NCBI GenBank assembly: GCA_015709205.1 | Contig: JACCQO010000009.1 | Span: 1-64,000, forward strand | Source: Desulfovibrionaceae bacterium | GTDB taxonomy: Bacteria; Desulfobacterota; Desulfovibrionia; Desulfovibrionales; Desulfovibrionaceae | DNA length: 64,000 bases | Direction: 5' to 3' | Shown: piece after piece, positions 11,498-21,188 of the stretch | How the letters are laid out: each line of letters starts with the position of its first letter | Position numbering within the stretch: position 1 is the stretch's first letter | Position numbers and translations under genes: made by a program | The notes under the pieces: model-generated | What the model was told of the DNA's origin: nothing | The model's database searches: none | Seen by the model: only the letters and a program-made list of their open reading frames with translations

Positions 11498-14314
11498 ATG
11501 GATGCCCTGATCGCCCTGATCGCCGCCCACGAGGAGCGGCTGGTGCGCTTCGCCCTGCGCCGCGCCGCCCAGGTCGCGGCTTCTGGCCCGGAGGGCCCTG
11601 CCGGTCCCGGCGTTTCTGCCGGAACCTTCGGTTTCGCCGGGGCCGTCGATTTCGCGGCCGCCGGGCTGCCCGAAACCCCGCTGCGGCGGATGGTTCGGGC
11701 TCTGGCCCAGGGCTTTGCCCTGGGCCTGGCGCGTGGGGGCGGCGCGGCCCTGGCCCTGAAGCGCCTGCTGCCGGACGCGCACCAGGGAGGGGGAGAGGGC
11801 GGGCCCAGGTTGCTGGCCCTGCTCGGATACTGCCGCGCCGCGTGGCTGGACCTGGTGGCCGAGGAGGGGCCGGAGCGCGAGCGCGCGGCCTGGTCGTCGC
11901 GCGTGCTGGAGTATTTCGACGGGGTGGAGGTGGCCCTGGCCCGGGCCTGGGCCGGGCCGTTGCGCGTGCCGGAACCGGCGGGCGAGGCCGCCCGCCCGGT
12001 CCTCGAGCCGGCCGGCCCGTCCGGCAATTCGCCTGTCGCGACGGCGGCTCCGGCCGTTGCGGCGGCGGCTCCGCCGGTCGCGGACCCGGCCGCCTTTGGC
12101 GCGGACGGCCCGCCGCCCGCTGCCGCCGCCTGCCGCGCCCTGGTGGAATCCCTCAACGACCCCGTGTTCCTGCTGGACGCCCGGGGCCGCGTGCGCACCA
12201 TGAACCACGCGGCCGCGGCCCTCCTGGCCCATCGGGAGCCGGACCCGGCCCCCGGGACCGGGGGCGGGAGCGAGAGCGGCGAGGCCGGGACCGAGGCCGG
12301 GACCGAGGCCGGGACCGGGGACGGAGACGCGGCCGATGGCGCGCGGCGGGCGGCACTGGCGCGACTGCTGCCCTGGCTGGCGCGGCCCCTGGAGCGGTTC
12401 GCCGCCTCCGGCGAGAGCACCGAGCGGCTGCTGCGCGAGATGTCCGACGGCGCACCGGCCTGCTATCAGGTGCATCTGGCGCGCCTGTCCTCCGGCGACG
12501 ATCCGGCCCCGGAAGACGCCCGGGCTCCGGACGGCGGCTGCCCTCCGGACACCGCGGGCCGGGACGGCGGCATCGTGGTCCTGCTCAACGACATCAGCCC
12601 CCTGCGCCTGGCCCAGGAGAACGCCCTGCGCGAGAAGGAGCGCGCCGAGCACTATCTGGCCATTGCCGGGACCGTGATTCTGGCCATGGACACGGCCGGG
12701 CGCGTCACGCGCATCAATCGCGCCGGGTGCGCCCTGCTGGGCCGCGACCAGGGCGAGGTGCTCGGCCGCGACTGGTTCGACCTGGCCGTGCCCGTGGACC
12801 AGCGCGGCTGGCTGCGCGCCCTGTTCGACCAGGCCGCGGCCGGGCGCGGCGGCGAATTCCTGGACCGCGTGGTGGAGAACGACGTGCTCGCCGCCTCGGG
12901 CGAGCGCCGCGTGATCGCCTGGACCAACAGCGCCATTCTGGACGAGGCCGGCCGCGTCACCGGCACCCTGAGCTCGGGCATGGACGTGACCGAGCAGCGG
13001 CGGCTCTCCGACGTGCTCGTGGAATACCGCGGGGTCATGGAGAATTTCGCGGACATGGTCCTGGTGCTGGACGAGGGCCACGTCTGCCGCATGGCCAACG
13101 CCGCCTGCCTGCGCGCCTTCGGCCGCGGCCGCCGGAACCTCGTGGGGCTGCGCGCGGCCGAGATCCTGGGCGGGCTGCACGACGAGCTGCGGCCCCTGAT
13201 CGTGCGGGCCCTGGCGGGCCGGACCGTGCAGACCGCCCTGGAGTGGATCGCGCACGACGGCGCGTTGCGCCACCTCCAGGCGCGCGTCTTCCCGGTGCGG
13301 CGCGAGGCGGGCGAAGCGCCGCGCGCGGCCTGCATCCTCACGGACATGACCGAATCCAAGGTCCTGGAGCAGACCCTGCGCCGCAGCGAGGAGAAGTTCC
13401 GGGACATCTTCGAGACCATGCAGGACGGCTACATCCTCACGGACATCGCCGGCGGCGTGCTCATGGCCAACCCGGGCGCGGCCACCCTGCTGGGCTATTC
13501 CCTGGACGAGCTCAAGACCCTGAACCTGTCCGCGCGCGTCTACGTGGACCCGGCCCAGCGCGACGGCCTGTTCGAGCGGCTGCGCCGGGACGGCCGGGTG
13601 CGCGGCTTCCAGGCCGAGTTCCGCCGCCGCGACGGCAGCGTGATGACCGCGGACTGCAACGTGCGGTTGGTGCGCAACGCTTCGGGCGTGCCCGTGGCCA
13701 TGGAGAACCTCTTCCGCGACCTGACCGAGCGCAAGCACCTGGAGGACGAGCTCACGCGGCTGGCGACCACGGACTCGCTCACGGGCGTGGCCAACCGGCT
13801 GCACTTCCTCCAGGGCGCCGGGGCGGCCCTGGCCCGCGCGCGGCGCTACGGCGGCGCGGTCAGCGTGCTGATGATCGACATCGACCACTTCAAGCGCGTC
13901 AACGACACCTACGGCCACCAGGCCGGGGACGAGGTGCTCCGGGTCATGGCCGCCACGGCCGCGGCCACCTTTCGCGAGACCGACGTGTTCGGCAGGCTGG
14001 GCGGCGAGGAGTTCTGCGCCCTGCTCATCGAGACCGGGCTGGCGCACGCCCTGACCGTGGCCGAACGGCTGCGCGCGCGCATCGAGGCGCTGCGCGTGCC
14101 CTTCGGCGAAGCCGAGATGCGCTTCACCGTGTCCGTGGGCGTGACCGAGCGGCGCGCCGAGGATGCGGCCATCGACGATCTGGTGCGCCGTGCGGACGCG
14201 GCCCTGTACCGGGCCAAGGGGAGCGGCCGCAACCGCGTGGAGGCCGTGACCGGTCCGGGAACCGGACCGGTCGGCGTTGTCCCGGAGGCCGGGAGCGGGC
14301 CGCAGGCGGAGTAG
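11498..14314 (+). CDS. Diguanylate cyclase with four PAS-like domains
   Basis: A 938-residue c-di-GMP synthase. The first 200 residues have no domain I recognise. PAS-like segments begin near residues 208, 383, 507 and 630 (for example FETMQDGYILTDIAGG). The C-terminal GGDEF domain starts near 755 (LTGVANRLHFLQ), with DIDHFKRVNDTYGHQAGDE and the active site GGEEF at 835-839. The product-inhibition I-site RxxD (RETD, 826-829) sits exactly five residues before it, so both activity and feedback control are expected. A low-complexity insert around residues 250-280 is coded by a 12-bp tandem repeat. There is no transmembrane segment. ATG 11498 is the first start after in-frame stops; no clear ribosome site precedes it. 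Confidence 0.93.
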   Translation: MDALIALIAAHEERLVRFALRRAAQVAASGPEGPAGPGVSAGTFGFAGAVDFAAAGLPETPLRRMVRALAQGFALGLARGGGAALALKRLLPDAHQGGGEGGPRLLALLGYCRAAWLDLVAEEGPERERAAWSSRVLEYFDGVEVALARAWAGPLRVPEPAGEAARPVLEPAGPSGNSPVATAAPAVAAAAPPVADPAAFGADGPPPAAAACRALVESLNDPVFLLDARGRVRTMNHAAAALLAHREPDPAPGTGGGSESGEAGTEAGTEAGTGDGDAADGARRAALARLLPWLARPLERFAASGESTERLLREMSDGAPACYQVHLARLSSGDDPAPEDARAPDGGCPPDTAGRDGGIVVLLNDISPLRLAQENALREKERAEHYLAIAGTVILAMDTAGRVTRINRAGCALLGRDQGEVLGRDWFDLAVPVDQRGWLRALFDQAAAGRGGEFLDRVVENDVLAASGERRVIAWTNSAILDEAGRVTGTLSSGMDVTEQRRLSDVLVEYRGVMENFADMVLVLDEGHVCRMANAACLRAFGRGRRNLVGLRAAEILGGLHDELRPLIVRALAGRTVQTALEWIAHDGALRHLQARVFPVRREAGEAPRAACILTDMTESKVLEQTLRRSEEKFRDIFETMQDGYILTDIAGGVLMANPGAATLLGYSLDELKTLNLSARVYVDPAQRDGLFERLRRDGRVRGFQAEFRRRDGSVMTADCNVRLVRNASGVPVAMENLFRDLTERKHLEDELTRLATTDSLTGVANRLHFLQGAGAALARARRYGGAVSVLMIDIDHFKRVNDTYGHQAGDEVLRVMAATAAATFRETDVFGRLGGEEFCALLIETGLAHALTVAERLRARIEALRVPFGEAEMRFTVSVGVTERRAEDAAIDDLVRRADAALYRAKGSGRNRVEAVTGPGTGPVGVVPEAGSGPQAE
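12281..12316 (+). repeat. 12-bp tandem repeat inside the diguanylate cyclase gene
   Basis: Three exact copies of GAGGCCGGGACC in frame, coding for repeated EAGT-type residues in a Gly/Glu-rich linker within the first PAS region. Copy number could vary between strains without breaking the frame. Confidence 0.85.
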
Positions 14315-14359
14315 GCTGGGGATAGTTCCCCGTGCCGACGGGCGTGCGTCTTCGCCGCA

Positions 14360-14425
14360 GGCGCGCCAAAAAGTTTGGGAGAGTCCGGAGGACCCTTTTC
14401 AAAGGGTTCTCCGGCCGCCGGAGGC
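14360..14425 (+). repeat. Intergenic hairpin repeat, copy C
   Basis: Third copy of the 66-bp element, in the convergent gap between the diguanylate cyclase and the TPR gene. One arm reads GGAGGACCC where the other has GGGTTCTCC, so it keeps a G-U wobble. The downstream CCCCGCAAGGGGCCTCTTT adds a short second hairpin. Confidence 0.85.
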
Positions 14426-14452
14426 AGCCCCGCAAGGGGCCTCTTTGCTTTA

Positions 14453-17400
14453 TTAGGGCGTGCCCGTGGGCGCGTAGCGCTGGGCCTGCTGTTCCAGCTG
14501 GTAGGCCTGGAGTTCCGAGGCGGCCATGCGGCCGTAGAGGGTCTGGGGCATGTCCTGCTTGAGTGCGGTCAGCAGGTTCTTCCACTTCCCGGTATCCGCG
14601 CCCTTGCGATAGAGTTGGGCCAGGCGGTACTGCAGGGCGGGCCAGTCGGCGTCGCCCTTTTTCACGTACTTGGCGTAGTCCCCGGCCCACTTGAGGGCCT
14701 CGCGCACGCGGCCCGAACTCTCGGTCACGTCCATGAGCAGCCCGAGCAGGTCCTTGATCTTCTGCGCGTCCGTGCTCTTGGTCTCGTAGAACGCGGAGAG
14801 CGAGTCCTCGGCCCGCTGGTAGGCCGTGGGCAGGTCGCGGTTGCGCCGGGCGTCCTGGGCCAGGAAGTACAGGGCGTAGGCCTGGCGGCCCAGGTCCAGG
14901 TCGCGGTCCTCGGCCAGCCGGTTCCACAGGGGCTCGGCCTTGTCCGGGCGGCCCATGTTCTCGTAGGCCAGGGCCATGGCGTAGTTCAGTTCGCGCTGGG
15001 TCGGGTCGGTCAGTTCCCACAGCTCGATGCGCTTGGCCAGGGGCGGAATGCGGTCCCAGGCCAGGGCCTGGGAGTAGATGGTCAAGACCATCTGCAGGGC
15101 CTGCTCCGAATACTGCTTGACCTTGGAGCCCGTGAGCAGCGGGTCGGCCAGGGCCACGGCCTCGTCGGGCCGGCCCTTCTGCCAGAAGCTGTAGGCCAGG
15201 GCTACGCGCACGGCCGGGCTGAGCATGTCCTGGGAGGCGCGCACCACGGGAAATTCGTTCCAGATGCGGATGATGGAGTCGTAGTTCTTCTCCTGGGAAA
15301 AGACGTGGACCATCTCCTCGAAGGACTGCAGGGCCACCTCCTTGGCGCGGCGCAGCAGCGGGGAATTCGGGAACCGGCGCTCGAAGGCGGCCACCTCGGC
15401 GATGGCGTCGCGGTACTTCTTGTTCCACAGCCGCCACATGGCCAGCTTGAGCTGGGCCAGCGGGGCCAGGTCGCTGTCCGGGTGCTCCTGGACGATCTTG
15501 GTGTAGACCTCGGAGGGGCTCAGGGAGAAGGGCCGATCGAAGACCGTGAACATCTGCTTGACCGAGGGCTCGTCGTAGATGCCGGACTCGGCCAGGCGCA
15601 TCTGGGCCACCAGGCCGCCGTCCTTGTTCGGGAACTGCGCCGCCGCCTTCTGGTAGACCTCGCGCGCCGCGTCGATCTGGTTGTTCTGCACGTAGATGTC
15701 GCCCAGGCGGGCGAGCACGATGTCCGAAAATTCGCCTTCGGGATCGAGGTTGTAATAGGTCCAGTAGTTGCCGCGCGCCTTGGGATAGTTGCCGAGCTTG
15801 TAGTTGACGTCCGCGAGCAGACGCATGAAGGGCAGGTATTCGATGTAGAAGCGCGGCCAGCGCTTTTCGATGTAGTCCACGATCTGGAAGGCCTGCTTCT
15901 CGTAGCCCAGCTTGATGAGCGATTCCGCCAAGCCCACCGAGGCCTCGCGCACGAACTTGGTGTCCGGGTAGTTCTGGACCACGTACTGGAAGTTGTCCGC
16001 GGCCTTCTGATACTGCTTGTGTTTGAAGAAGTAGTCGCCCCAGTAGTAGTAGACCAGGGGGATGTTGTCGTCGCCGGGGAACTTGTCCTTGAGGATGTTG
16101 AAGTAGGCCTCGGCCTCGGCGATGTTGTCCACGCGCAGGTTGAACAGGCCGAGCTGGAGCAGGGTGCCGGGCACGCGCGTGGACTTGAGGTTGTAGTTCA
16201 TGGCCTCGATGAAGGGCTCGGTGATCTTCTGGAAATTGTCCCTGAACTTGTCCTTGTGCAGGGCGTAGACGGCCTCGGCGTAGGTGTAGAGGACCTCCTC
16301 GCGCATGTCGGCGGGCAGGTTCGGGCTGGTCTTCAGGGCGTAGAACTTGTCCACGGCGTCCTGGTACTGCTCGTTGTTCAGGGCGACCTTGGCCTCCATG
16401 AGCGCGGCGTTGAAGTCCACGACCTCGCCGTCCTGGGTCATGTGGGCCTCGCGGATCTTGGCCGCACCCTCGGCCAGGGAGCCGGATCCGCCTTCCTGGC
16501 CCTGTCCGGCCTGGTCGGCCGCCTGATCCTGCACCGCCTGATCGCCTCCCGCGGCCTGGCCGGCCGTGTCGCCCGTCAGGGCCTCTTCGGCCCGCTTGGC
16601 CTCCTGGGCCACGCTCTGCGCGTCCGCCGTGGCCGCGACCTCGTTCATCTTCTTTGTGGCCTGGGCCTCCTCCACGCTCTGGCGCGTGACCTCGGCCAAG
16701 CTCTTGGCCAGTTCCTGGGCCTGCTCGGGCGTGGCCGGACCCTTGGAGGCCAGCTCGGGCGGCGGGGCCCAGGACAGGCGGCCACGGAACAGGGAGCCGT
16801 CGGTGCCGGGCCGGGAAATGGGCGCGTTGTACTGCGAGAGGGCCTGGGTCGTGCCCTGGGCGGCCTGGTCGGCGTTGACCGGGACCGCGGGCGCGGCCGT
16901 GGAGCGCGGCGCGGGAGCGGGCGACGGCTTGGCGGAGGACTGGACGGACGCAGGCTGGGGGGCCTGGATTTGCGCACTCTGACTCTGGGCCGTCTGCCGC
17001 GGGGCGGCGTCGGTGCGGTTCAGGTACGATTGCGGGGCCAGGGCCACGGGCACGGGCTGCGCGCCGGGGGCGGACGTCGGCGCGGCCTGCGCAGCGAGCG
17101 GAGCGGGCGGCGCGGTGCCGGGCGCGGGCTGGCTGGCCGCGAAGGTGTCCCAGCTGCCGGGGCCGCCGGGGTTCAGGGCCGAGCGATAGGCGTAGGGCAC
17201 GGCGAAGAAGGGGCGGCGCCTGGCCGCGGAAACGGGGCCGGTCGTTGCGCCGGGGGCGGTCACGCTCGTCGTGGCGGCCGGGAGCGTGGCGTCGGCCACG
17301 GCCGTGCCCGGGGCCTGGGGGGCGGTGCGGTTCTCCGGGCCGTCGGCCAGGGGAGCCTCCCGGGGGGCGGCCGGTCCAGCCGGTGCGGCCGATCCGCCCG

Positions 17401-17995
17401 ATCCGGCCGGGGCCGGGGCGCCGGGCGCGGACAGGGCGAAGGACCCGCGCGGCGCGGGCCGGGCGGCGGCGGACTGGGCGGGCCTGGCGGCGGGGGACTG
17501 CGGGGCCTGCGGGACCGCCGGGGGCGTGGCCTGCGCGGCCCGCACAGCCTGCGGTGCCGGGGCGGGCCGGGCCGTGGCCCCTTCCAGGGGCTGCCAGCGC
17601 GCGCCCACGGGGTCGCGGAAAAAGTCGATGACCAGCTTGTTCGCGTCTTCCAGGGCGAACTGCACGTAGCCGAAGGCGTTGGTGGACAGGCCCACGGCCA
17701 CGCCGTCCGGGGTGGCGGTCACGGAGGAGAGCAGATCGGCGCCTGCGAGGTTCAGGGGGCTCGGGCGGGTGGTCCTGTCGGCCCGGGGCAGGGTCACGTC
17801 CACGCGCTGCCGGCCGGTGCGCTGCACGCCGTAGCCTTGGGCCGGGCCGTCGAGCACGAGCACGAGGCGCTCGTGGTCCGGGTGCGCGCCCCAATACCAG
17901 TCCAGCGCCCGGGCGGGCGCGGGCAGGGCGAGCAGCGCGAGGGCGCTCAGCCAGAAAGTGAGTCGGAAGAGGCCGACTGCGCACATGGCATGCAT
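14453..17995 (-). CDS. Large exported protein with AMIN-like domain and TPR repeats
   Basis: An 1180-residue protein. The signal peptide spans about residues 1-30 (hydrophobic run ending in APARA). It is followed by a beta-rich domain (residues 30-135, WYWGAHPDHERLVLVLDG to KLVIDFF) that looks like an AMIN domain, a periplasmic peptidoglycan/secretin-targeting fold. Residues about 140-480 are Ala/Pro-rich and probably disordered. The rest is a long series of TPR-like helical repeats (for example YYNIL-, YYYWGDYFFKHKQYQKAADN). No enzyme motif is seen; the build suggests a periplasmic scaffold. ATG 17995 is preferred; ATG 17986 would remove three residues. Neither has a good ribosome site. A near-consensus sigma-54 element lies just upstream, and a sigma-54 activator gene precedes it on the same strand. 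Confidence 0.82.
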   Translation of the reverse strand: MHAMCAVGLFRLTFWLSALALLALPAPARALDWYWGAHPDHERLVLVLDGPAQGYGVQRTGRQRVDVTLPRADRTTRPSPLNLAGADLLSSVTATPDGVAVGLSTNAFGYVQFALEDANKLVIDFFRDPVGARWQPLEGATARPAPAPQAVRAAQATPPAVPQAPQSPAARPAQSAAARPAPRGSFALSAPGAPAPAGSGGSAAPAGPAAPREAPLADGPENRTAPQAPGTAVADATLPAATTSVTAPGATTGPVSAARRRPFFAVPYAYRSALNPGGPGSWDTFAASQPAPGTAPPAPLAAQAAPTSAPGAQPVPVALAPQSYLNRTDAAPRQTAQSQSAQIQAPQPASVQSSAKPSPAPAPRSTAAPAVPVNADQAAQGTTQALSQYNAPISRPGTDGSLFRGRLSWAPPPELASKGPATPEQAQELAKSLAEVTRQSVEEAQATKKMNEVAATADAQSVAQEAKRAEEALTGDTAGQAAGGDQAVQDQAADQAGQGQEGGSGSLAEGAAKIREAHMTQDGEVVDFNAALMEAKVALNNEQYQDAVDKFYALKTSPNLPADMREEVLYTYAEAVYALHKDKFRDNFQKITEPFIEAMNYNLKSTRVPGTLLQLGLFNLRVDNIAEAEAYFNILKDKFPGDDNIPLVYYYWGDYFFKHKQYQKAADNFQYVVQNYPDTKFVREASVGLAESLIKLGYEKQAFQIVDYIEKRWPRFYIEYLPFMRLLADVNYKLGNYPKARGNYWTYYNLDPEGEFSDIVLARLGDIYVQNNQIDAAREVYQKAAAQFPNKDGGLVAQMRLAESGIYDEPSVKQMFTVFDRPFSLSPSEVYTKIVQEHPDSDLAPLAQLKLAMWRLWNKKYRDAIAEVAAFERRFPNSPLLRRAKEVALQSFEEMVHVFSQEKNYDSIIRIWNEFPVVRASQDMLSPAVRVALAYSFWQKGRPDEAVALADPLLTGSKVKQYSEQALQMVLTIYSQALAWDRIPPLAKRIELWELTDPTQRELNYAMALAYENMGRPDKAEPLWNRLAEDRDLDLGRQAYALYFLAQDARRNRDLPTAYQRAEDSLSAFYETKSTDAQKIKDLLGLLMDVTESSGRVREALKWAGDYAKYVKKGDADWPALQYRLAQLYRKGADTGKWKNLLTALKQDMPQTLYGRMAASELQAYQLEQQAQRYAPTGTP

Positions 17996-18006
17996 GCCTG
18001 TGAAGA

Positions 18007-18023
18007 TTGCAAGAATCGTGCAA
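18007..18023 (-). promoter_or_regulatory. Possible sigma-54 promoter before the TPR gene
   Basis: On the minus strand TTGCACG-ATTC-TTGCA matches the -24/-12 consensus TGGCACG-N4-TTGCW with one change (the first G of GG is T) and exact spacing. The predicted start of transcription falls within a few bases of the ATG codons at 17995/17986, which would make the message nearly leaderless. Support is its position beside a sigma-54 activator gene. Confidence 0.35.
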
Positions 18024-18158
18024 TGTTGCGATCGTTCCGGCCTGCGGGGGCGCGCCGCCCGTGGCCGCGCCCGCAGGCCCGGCCGGGTCCGCCGGAACAA
18101 CTGAATGAAATAAAAGATGAATACGGCAGCATGGGCGTGCCTCCGGCCGCGGGCGCGG

Positions 18159-19169
<1,011 letters not shown>

Positions 19170-19438
19170 CCGCGTTCCTTGCAAAGACGCCTGCGGGGAG
19201 GGGAGGGCGCTCCGCTCGGAACGCCTTTCTCCTAGCTGTCAAGGTTCTGACGCGAAGTCAAGTACGAATCGGAAAAAATCAAGGTCTGCGTGCGGGTTCC
19301 GCGACATCGGAGCCGGGAAGGTGGGGACGGAGGCCCGGTTGCGGGAACGGGAAGGGGGATGGCGGGCGGGGCTGCGGAGCGGCGGGAACGGGTGCGAACG
19401 TCCCGCCGCCCGCAGCGGCCTTGCCGGGAGTGCGCGCG
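19170..19438. other. Spacer upstream of the sigma-54 activator
   Basis: A gap of 269 bases between two minus-strand genes. It is less GC-rich near 19245-19285, where minus-strand TTGACT and TTGACA and an inverted TGAC-N5-GTCA lie, suggesting a promoter region, but I cannot assign a confident -10. No ORF with coding character is seen. Confidence 0.4.
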
Positions 19439-19801
19439 CTAGCCTCCGAACCAGCCGGGGCTGATCACGGACAGGGCCTTGGTGTAGTGGACGCGCAGTC
19501 GCTCCAGCCCGGCGCCGATGGTCTTTTCTTCGCCCGAGAGGCTTGACGGGCATTCGTTGCGCAACCGTTCGGCCGTGGCCTCCAGCTCGCGCATGGTCGA
19601 TTTGAGCAGTGCGATGGAGTCCTCGGCCTCGCGCGCGCCATCGGCCACGAGCACGTCGTAGAGCCGCGCCTTCCAGGCGCTCAGTTCCAGTTCCAGCCCC
19701 TTGCAGTAGCTCTGCACGGCTTGCTGCCTGTCCACGCCGCCGGCGCAGCCTTCGATGGCCGAGCAGGCGAAGCAGGGGCCCGGATAATCCATGTTGGCCA
19801 T
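19439..19801 (-). CDS. Small conserved-type protein with N-terminal cysteines
   Basis: A 120-residue protein of unknown function. Four Cys lie near the N-terminus (C10, C13, C19, C33; CFACSAIEGC), a pattern that could bind a metal or iron-sulfur cluster. The remainder is predicted all-helical, Glu/Leu-rich and coiled-coil-like. It starts at ATG 19801 with a very strong AGGAGGA five to six bases upstream, the main reason to believe it is expressed, together with its low-complexity-free composition. There is no signal peptide or membrane segment. It stands alone between the sigma-54 activator and the flagellar-rod-type gene. Confidence 0.7.
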   Translation of the reverse strand: MANMDYPGPCFACSAIEGCAGGVDRQQAVQSYCKGLELELSAWKARLYDVLVADGAREAEDSIALLKSTMRELEATAERLRNECPSSLSGEEKTIGAGLERLRVHYTKALSVISPGWFGG

Positions 19802-19973
19802 AGTCTTCCTCCTGGGTTGGGGGTGGGGGAATGACGACCATGGCAGAATAGCAGGGCGGGCGGGGGAGGCAATGATAACCGCGAGCGTGGCCGGGAACCG
19901 GGCGTGCCGCGAGGGTCGCGGCCGAGCGGGTTGATGGGGCGGGGAAAAGGGGGTGAACGGGGGAGGCTGCGGG

Positions 19974-20318
19974 TCAGGCCACGGTGTCCAGCACCGAGCC
20001 CAGGAGGCGGTCGCCGGTGCGGATCACGGCCGCGTTGGCCGCAAAGGCGTGCTCGTCGGTCATCAGCCCGACCATCTCGCGGACCACGTCCGTGTTCGAG
20101 CCCTCGCGCAGGCCGTCCGGCGCGCTCACGGCCGGGCCCGGCGCGGTGGTCCGGTCCACCGAGGCCACGCGCACGCCCCGGCCGCGCGGCCCGCTCTCCA
20201 GCAGGACCCGCGCCGCCTTGAAGGCGTCGGTGTTCAGGTTGGCCACGTTGTTCGCGCGCACCTGCGTGTCCGTGGACACGGCGCGCAGGGCCTGGATGGC
20301 GGTGTCGAAGACGCTCAT
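19974..20318 (-). CDS. Flagellar basal-body rod-type protein (FlgC-like, short)
   Basis: A 114-residue protein with the N-terminal signature of axial flagellar proteins (ANNVANLNTDAFKAAR, residues 23-38) and a C-terminal helix (NTDVVREMVGLMTDEHAFAANAAVIRT) like the FlgB/FlgC/FlgG rod family. It is shorter than FlgC (about 135-150) and its middle part is a Pro/Gly-rich linker. It has GGGAG seven bases before ATG 20318. No other flagellar gene lies nearby, so it may be an orphan rod or rod-like protein rather than the main FlgC. Confidence 0.75.
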   Translation of the reverse strand: MSVFDTAIQALRAVSTDTQVRANNVANLNTDAFKAARVLLESGPRGRGVRVASVDRTTAPGPAVSAPDGLREGSNTDVVREMVGLMTDEHAFAANAAVIRTGDRLLGSVLDTVA

Positions 20319-20399
20319 GGTCGCTCCCGTACAGGCAGGATAGCCATCCTCGGGAAGGCTGTCGAGGGGGGACGGGGGCCGCCGGAAGACGGGCCGGGC

Positions 20400-21188
20400 T
20401 CAGGCCCGCTCGATGCGCTGTTCGATGACCGCGAAGGCCGAGTGGTTGTGGATGGATTCGAAGCTCTCCACCTCCACGCGGAACCAGGTGGTCTGCGGGT
20501 GCGCGGCCAGGGCCTGGGCCACGGAGCGGACCACGTCCTCCACGAAGGTGGGGTTGGCGAAGGCCGACTCGGTGACGAACTTTTCGTCCTCGCGCTTGAG
20601 CAGGGTGTACACGGGCGAGGATCCGGCCGCGTCCGCGATGTCCACGAGCTCCTCCAGCCAGGTGAACCCGGCGAAGCGCGCCTGGATGCGCACCAGGGCG
20701 CGCTGGCTGTGCGCGCCCTCGTCGCTGATGGCCTTGGAGCAGGGGCACACGGTCATCACGGGCACGTCCACCTGGAGCAGGAAGCGCGGCCTGCCGTTGT
20801 CCTCGGGCCCGATCTCGCCCGTGAGGCGGCAGTCGTAGCTCATGATCGCCGGGCTCCCGGTGGCCGGGGCCTGCTTGGCCAGAAAGAAGGGGAAGCGGAA
20901 GGTCACGAAGGCGCGCTCGGCCTCCAGGCGCGCGCGCACGTCGTTGAGCAGCCGCTGCACGCTCTTGTAGTCCAGGTCCTCGGACCAGCTGTCCAGGGCC
21001 TCCACGAAGCGGGACATGTGCGTGCCCTTGAAGTGCGCGGGCAGGTCCGCGCCGATGTCCACGTCGGCCACGGTGTGCTGGTTGCCGTTGACGCGGTCGC
21101 GCACGAGCAGGGGCAGGCGCAGGTTCTTGACGCCCACGCGGTCGATGGGCAGGGCCACCTGGGCGGGCCCGGACTGCACGTCGCGCAT
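20400..21188 (-). CDS. folE2: GTP cyclohydrolase FolE2 (type IB)
   Basis: Converts GTP to dihydroneopterin triphosphate, the first step of folate synthesis, by the type IB (FolE2/MptA) enzyme, which tolerates several metals and does not depend on zinc. The 262-residue protein shows the family segment [20 protein letters not shown] with the metal/catalytic Cys148, Cys150 and His160, plus [20 protein letters not shown] near the N-terminus and [13 protein letters not shown] at the C-terminus. Its ATG (21186-21188) shares one base with the nikR stop (TGATG), so translation is coupled to nikR. Confidence 0.94.
   Translation of the reverse strand: MRDVQSGPAQVALPIDRVGVKNLRLPLLVRDRVNGNQHTVADVDIGADLPAHFKGTHMSRFVEALDSWSEDLDYKSVQRLLNDVRARLEAERAFVTFRFPFFLAKQAPATGSPAIMSYDCRLTGEIGPEDNGRPRFLLQVDVPVMTVCPCSKAISDEGAHSQRALVRIQARFAGFTWLEELVDIADAAGSSPVYTLLKREDEKFVTESAFANPTFVEDVVRSVAQALAAHPQTTWFRVEVESFESIHNHSAFAVIEQRIERA

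Noticed and set aside
12281-12316. Tandem repeat considered as CRISPR-like
   Set aside because: The units are adjacent without spacers and in frame within a coding region; no CRISPR array is present in the window.
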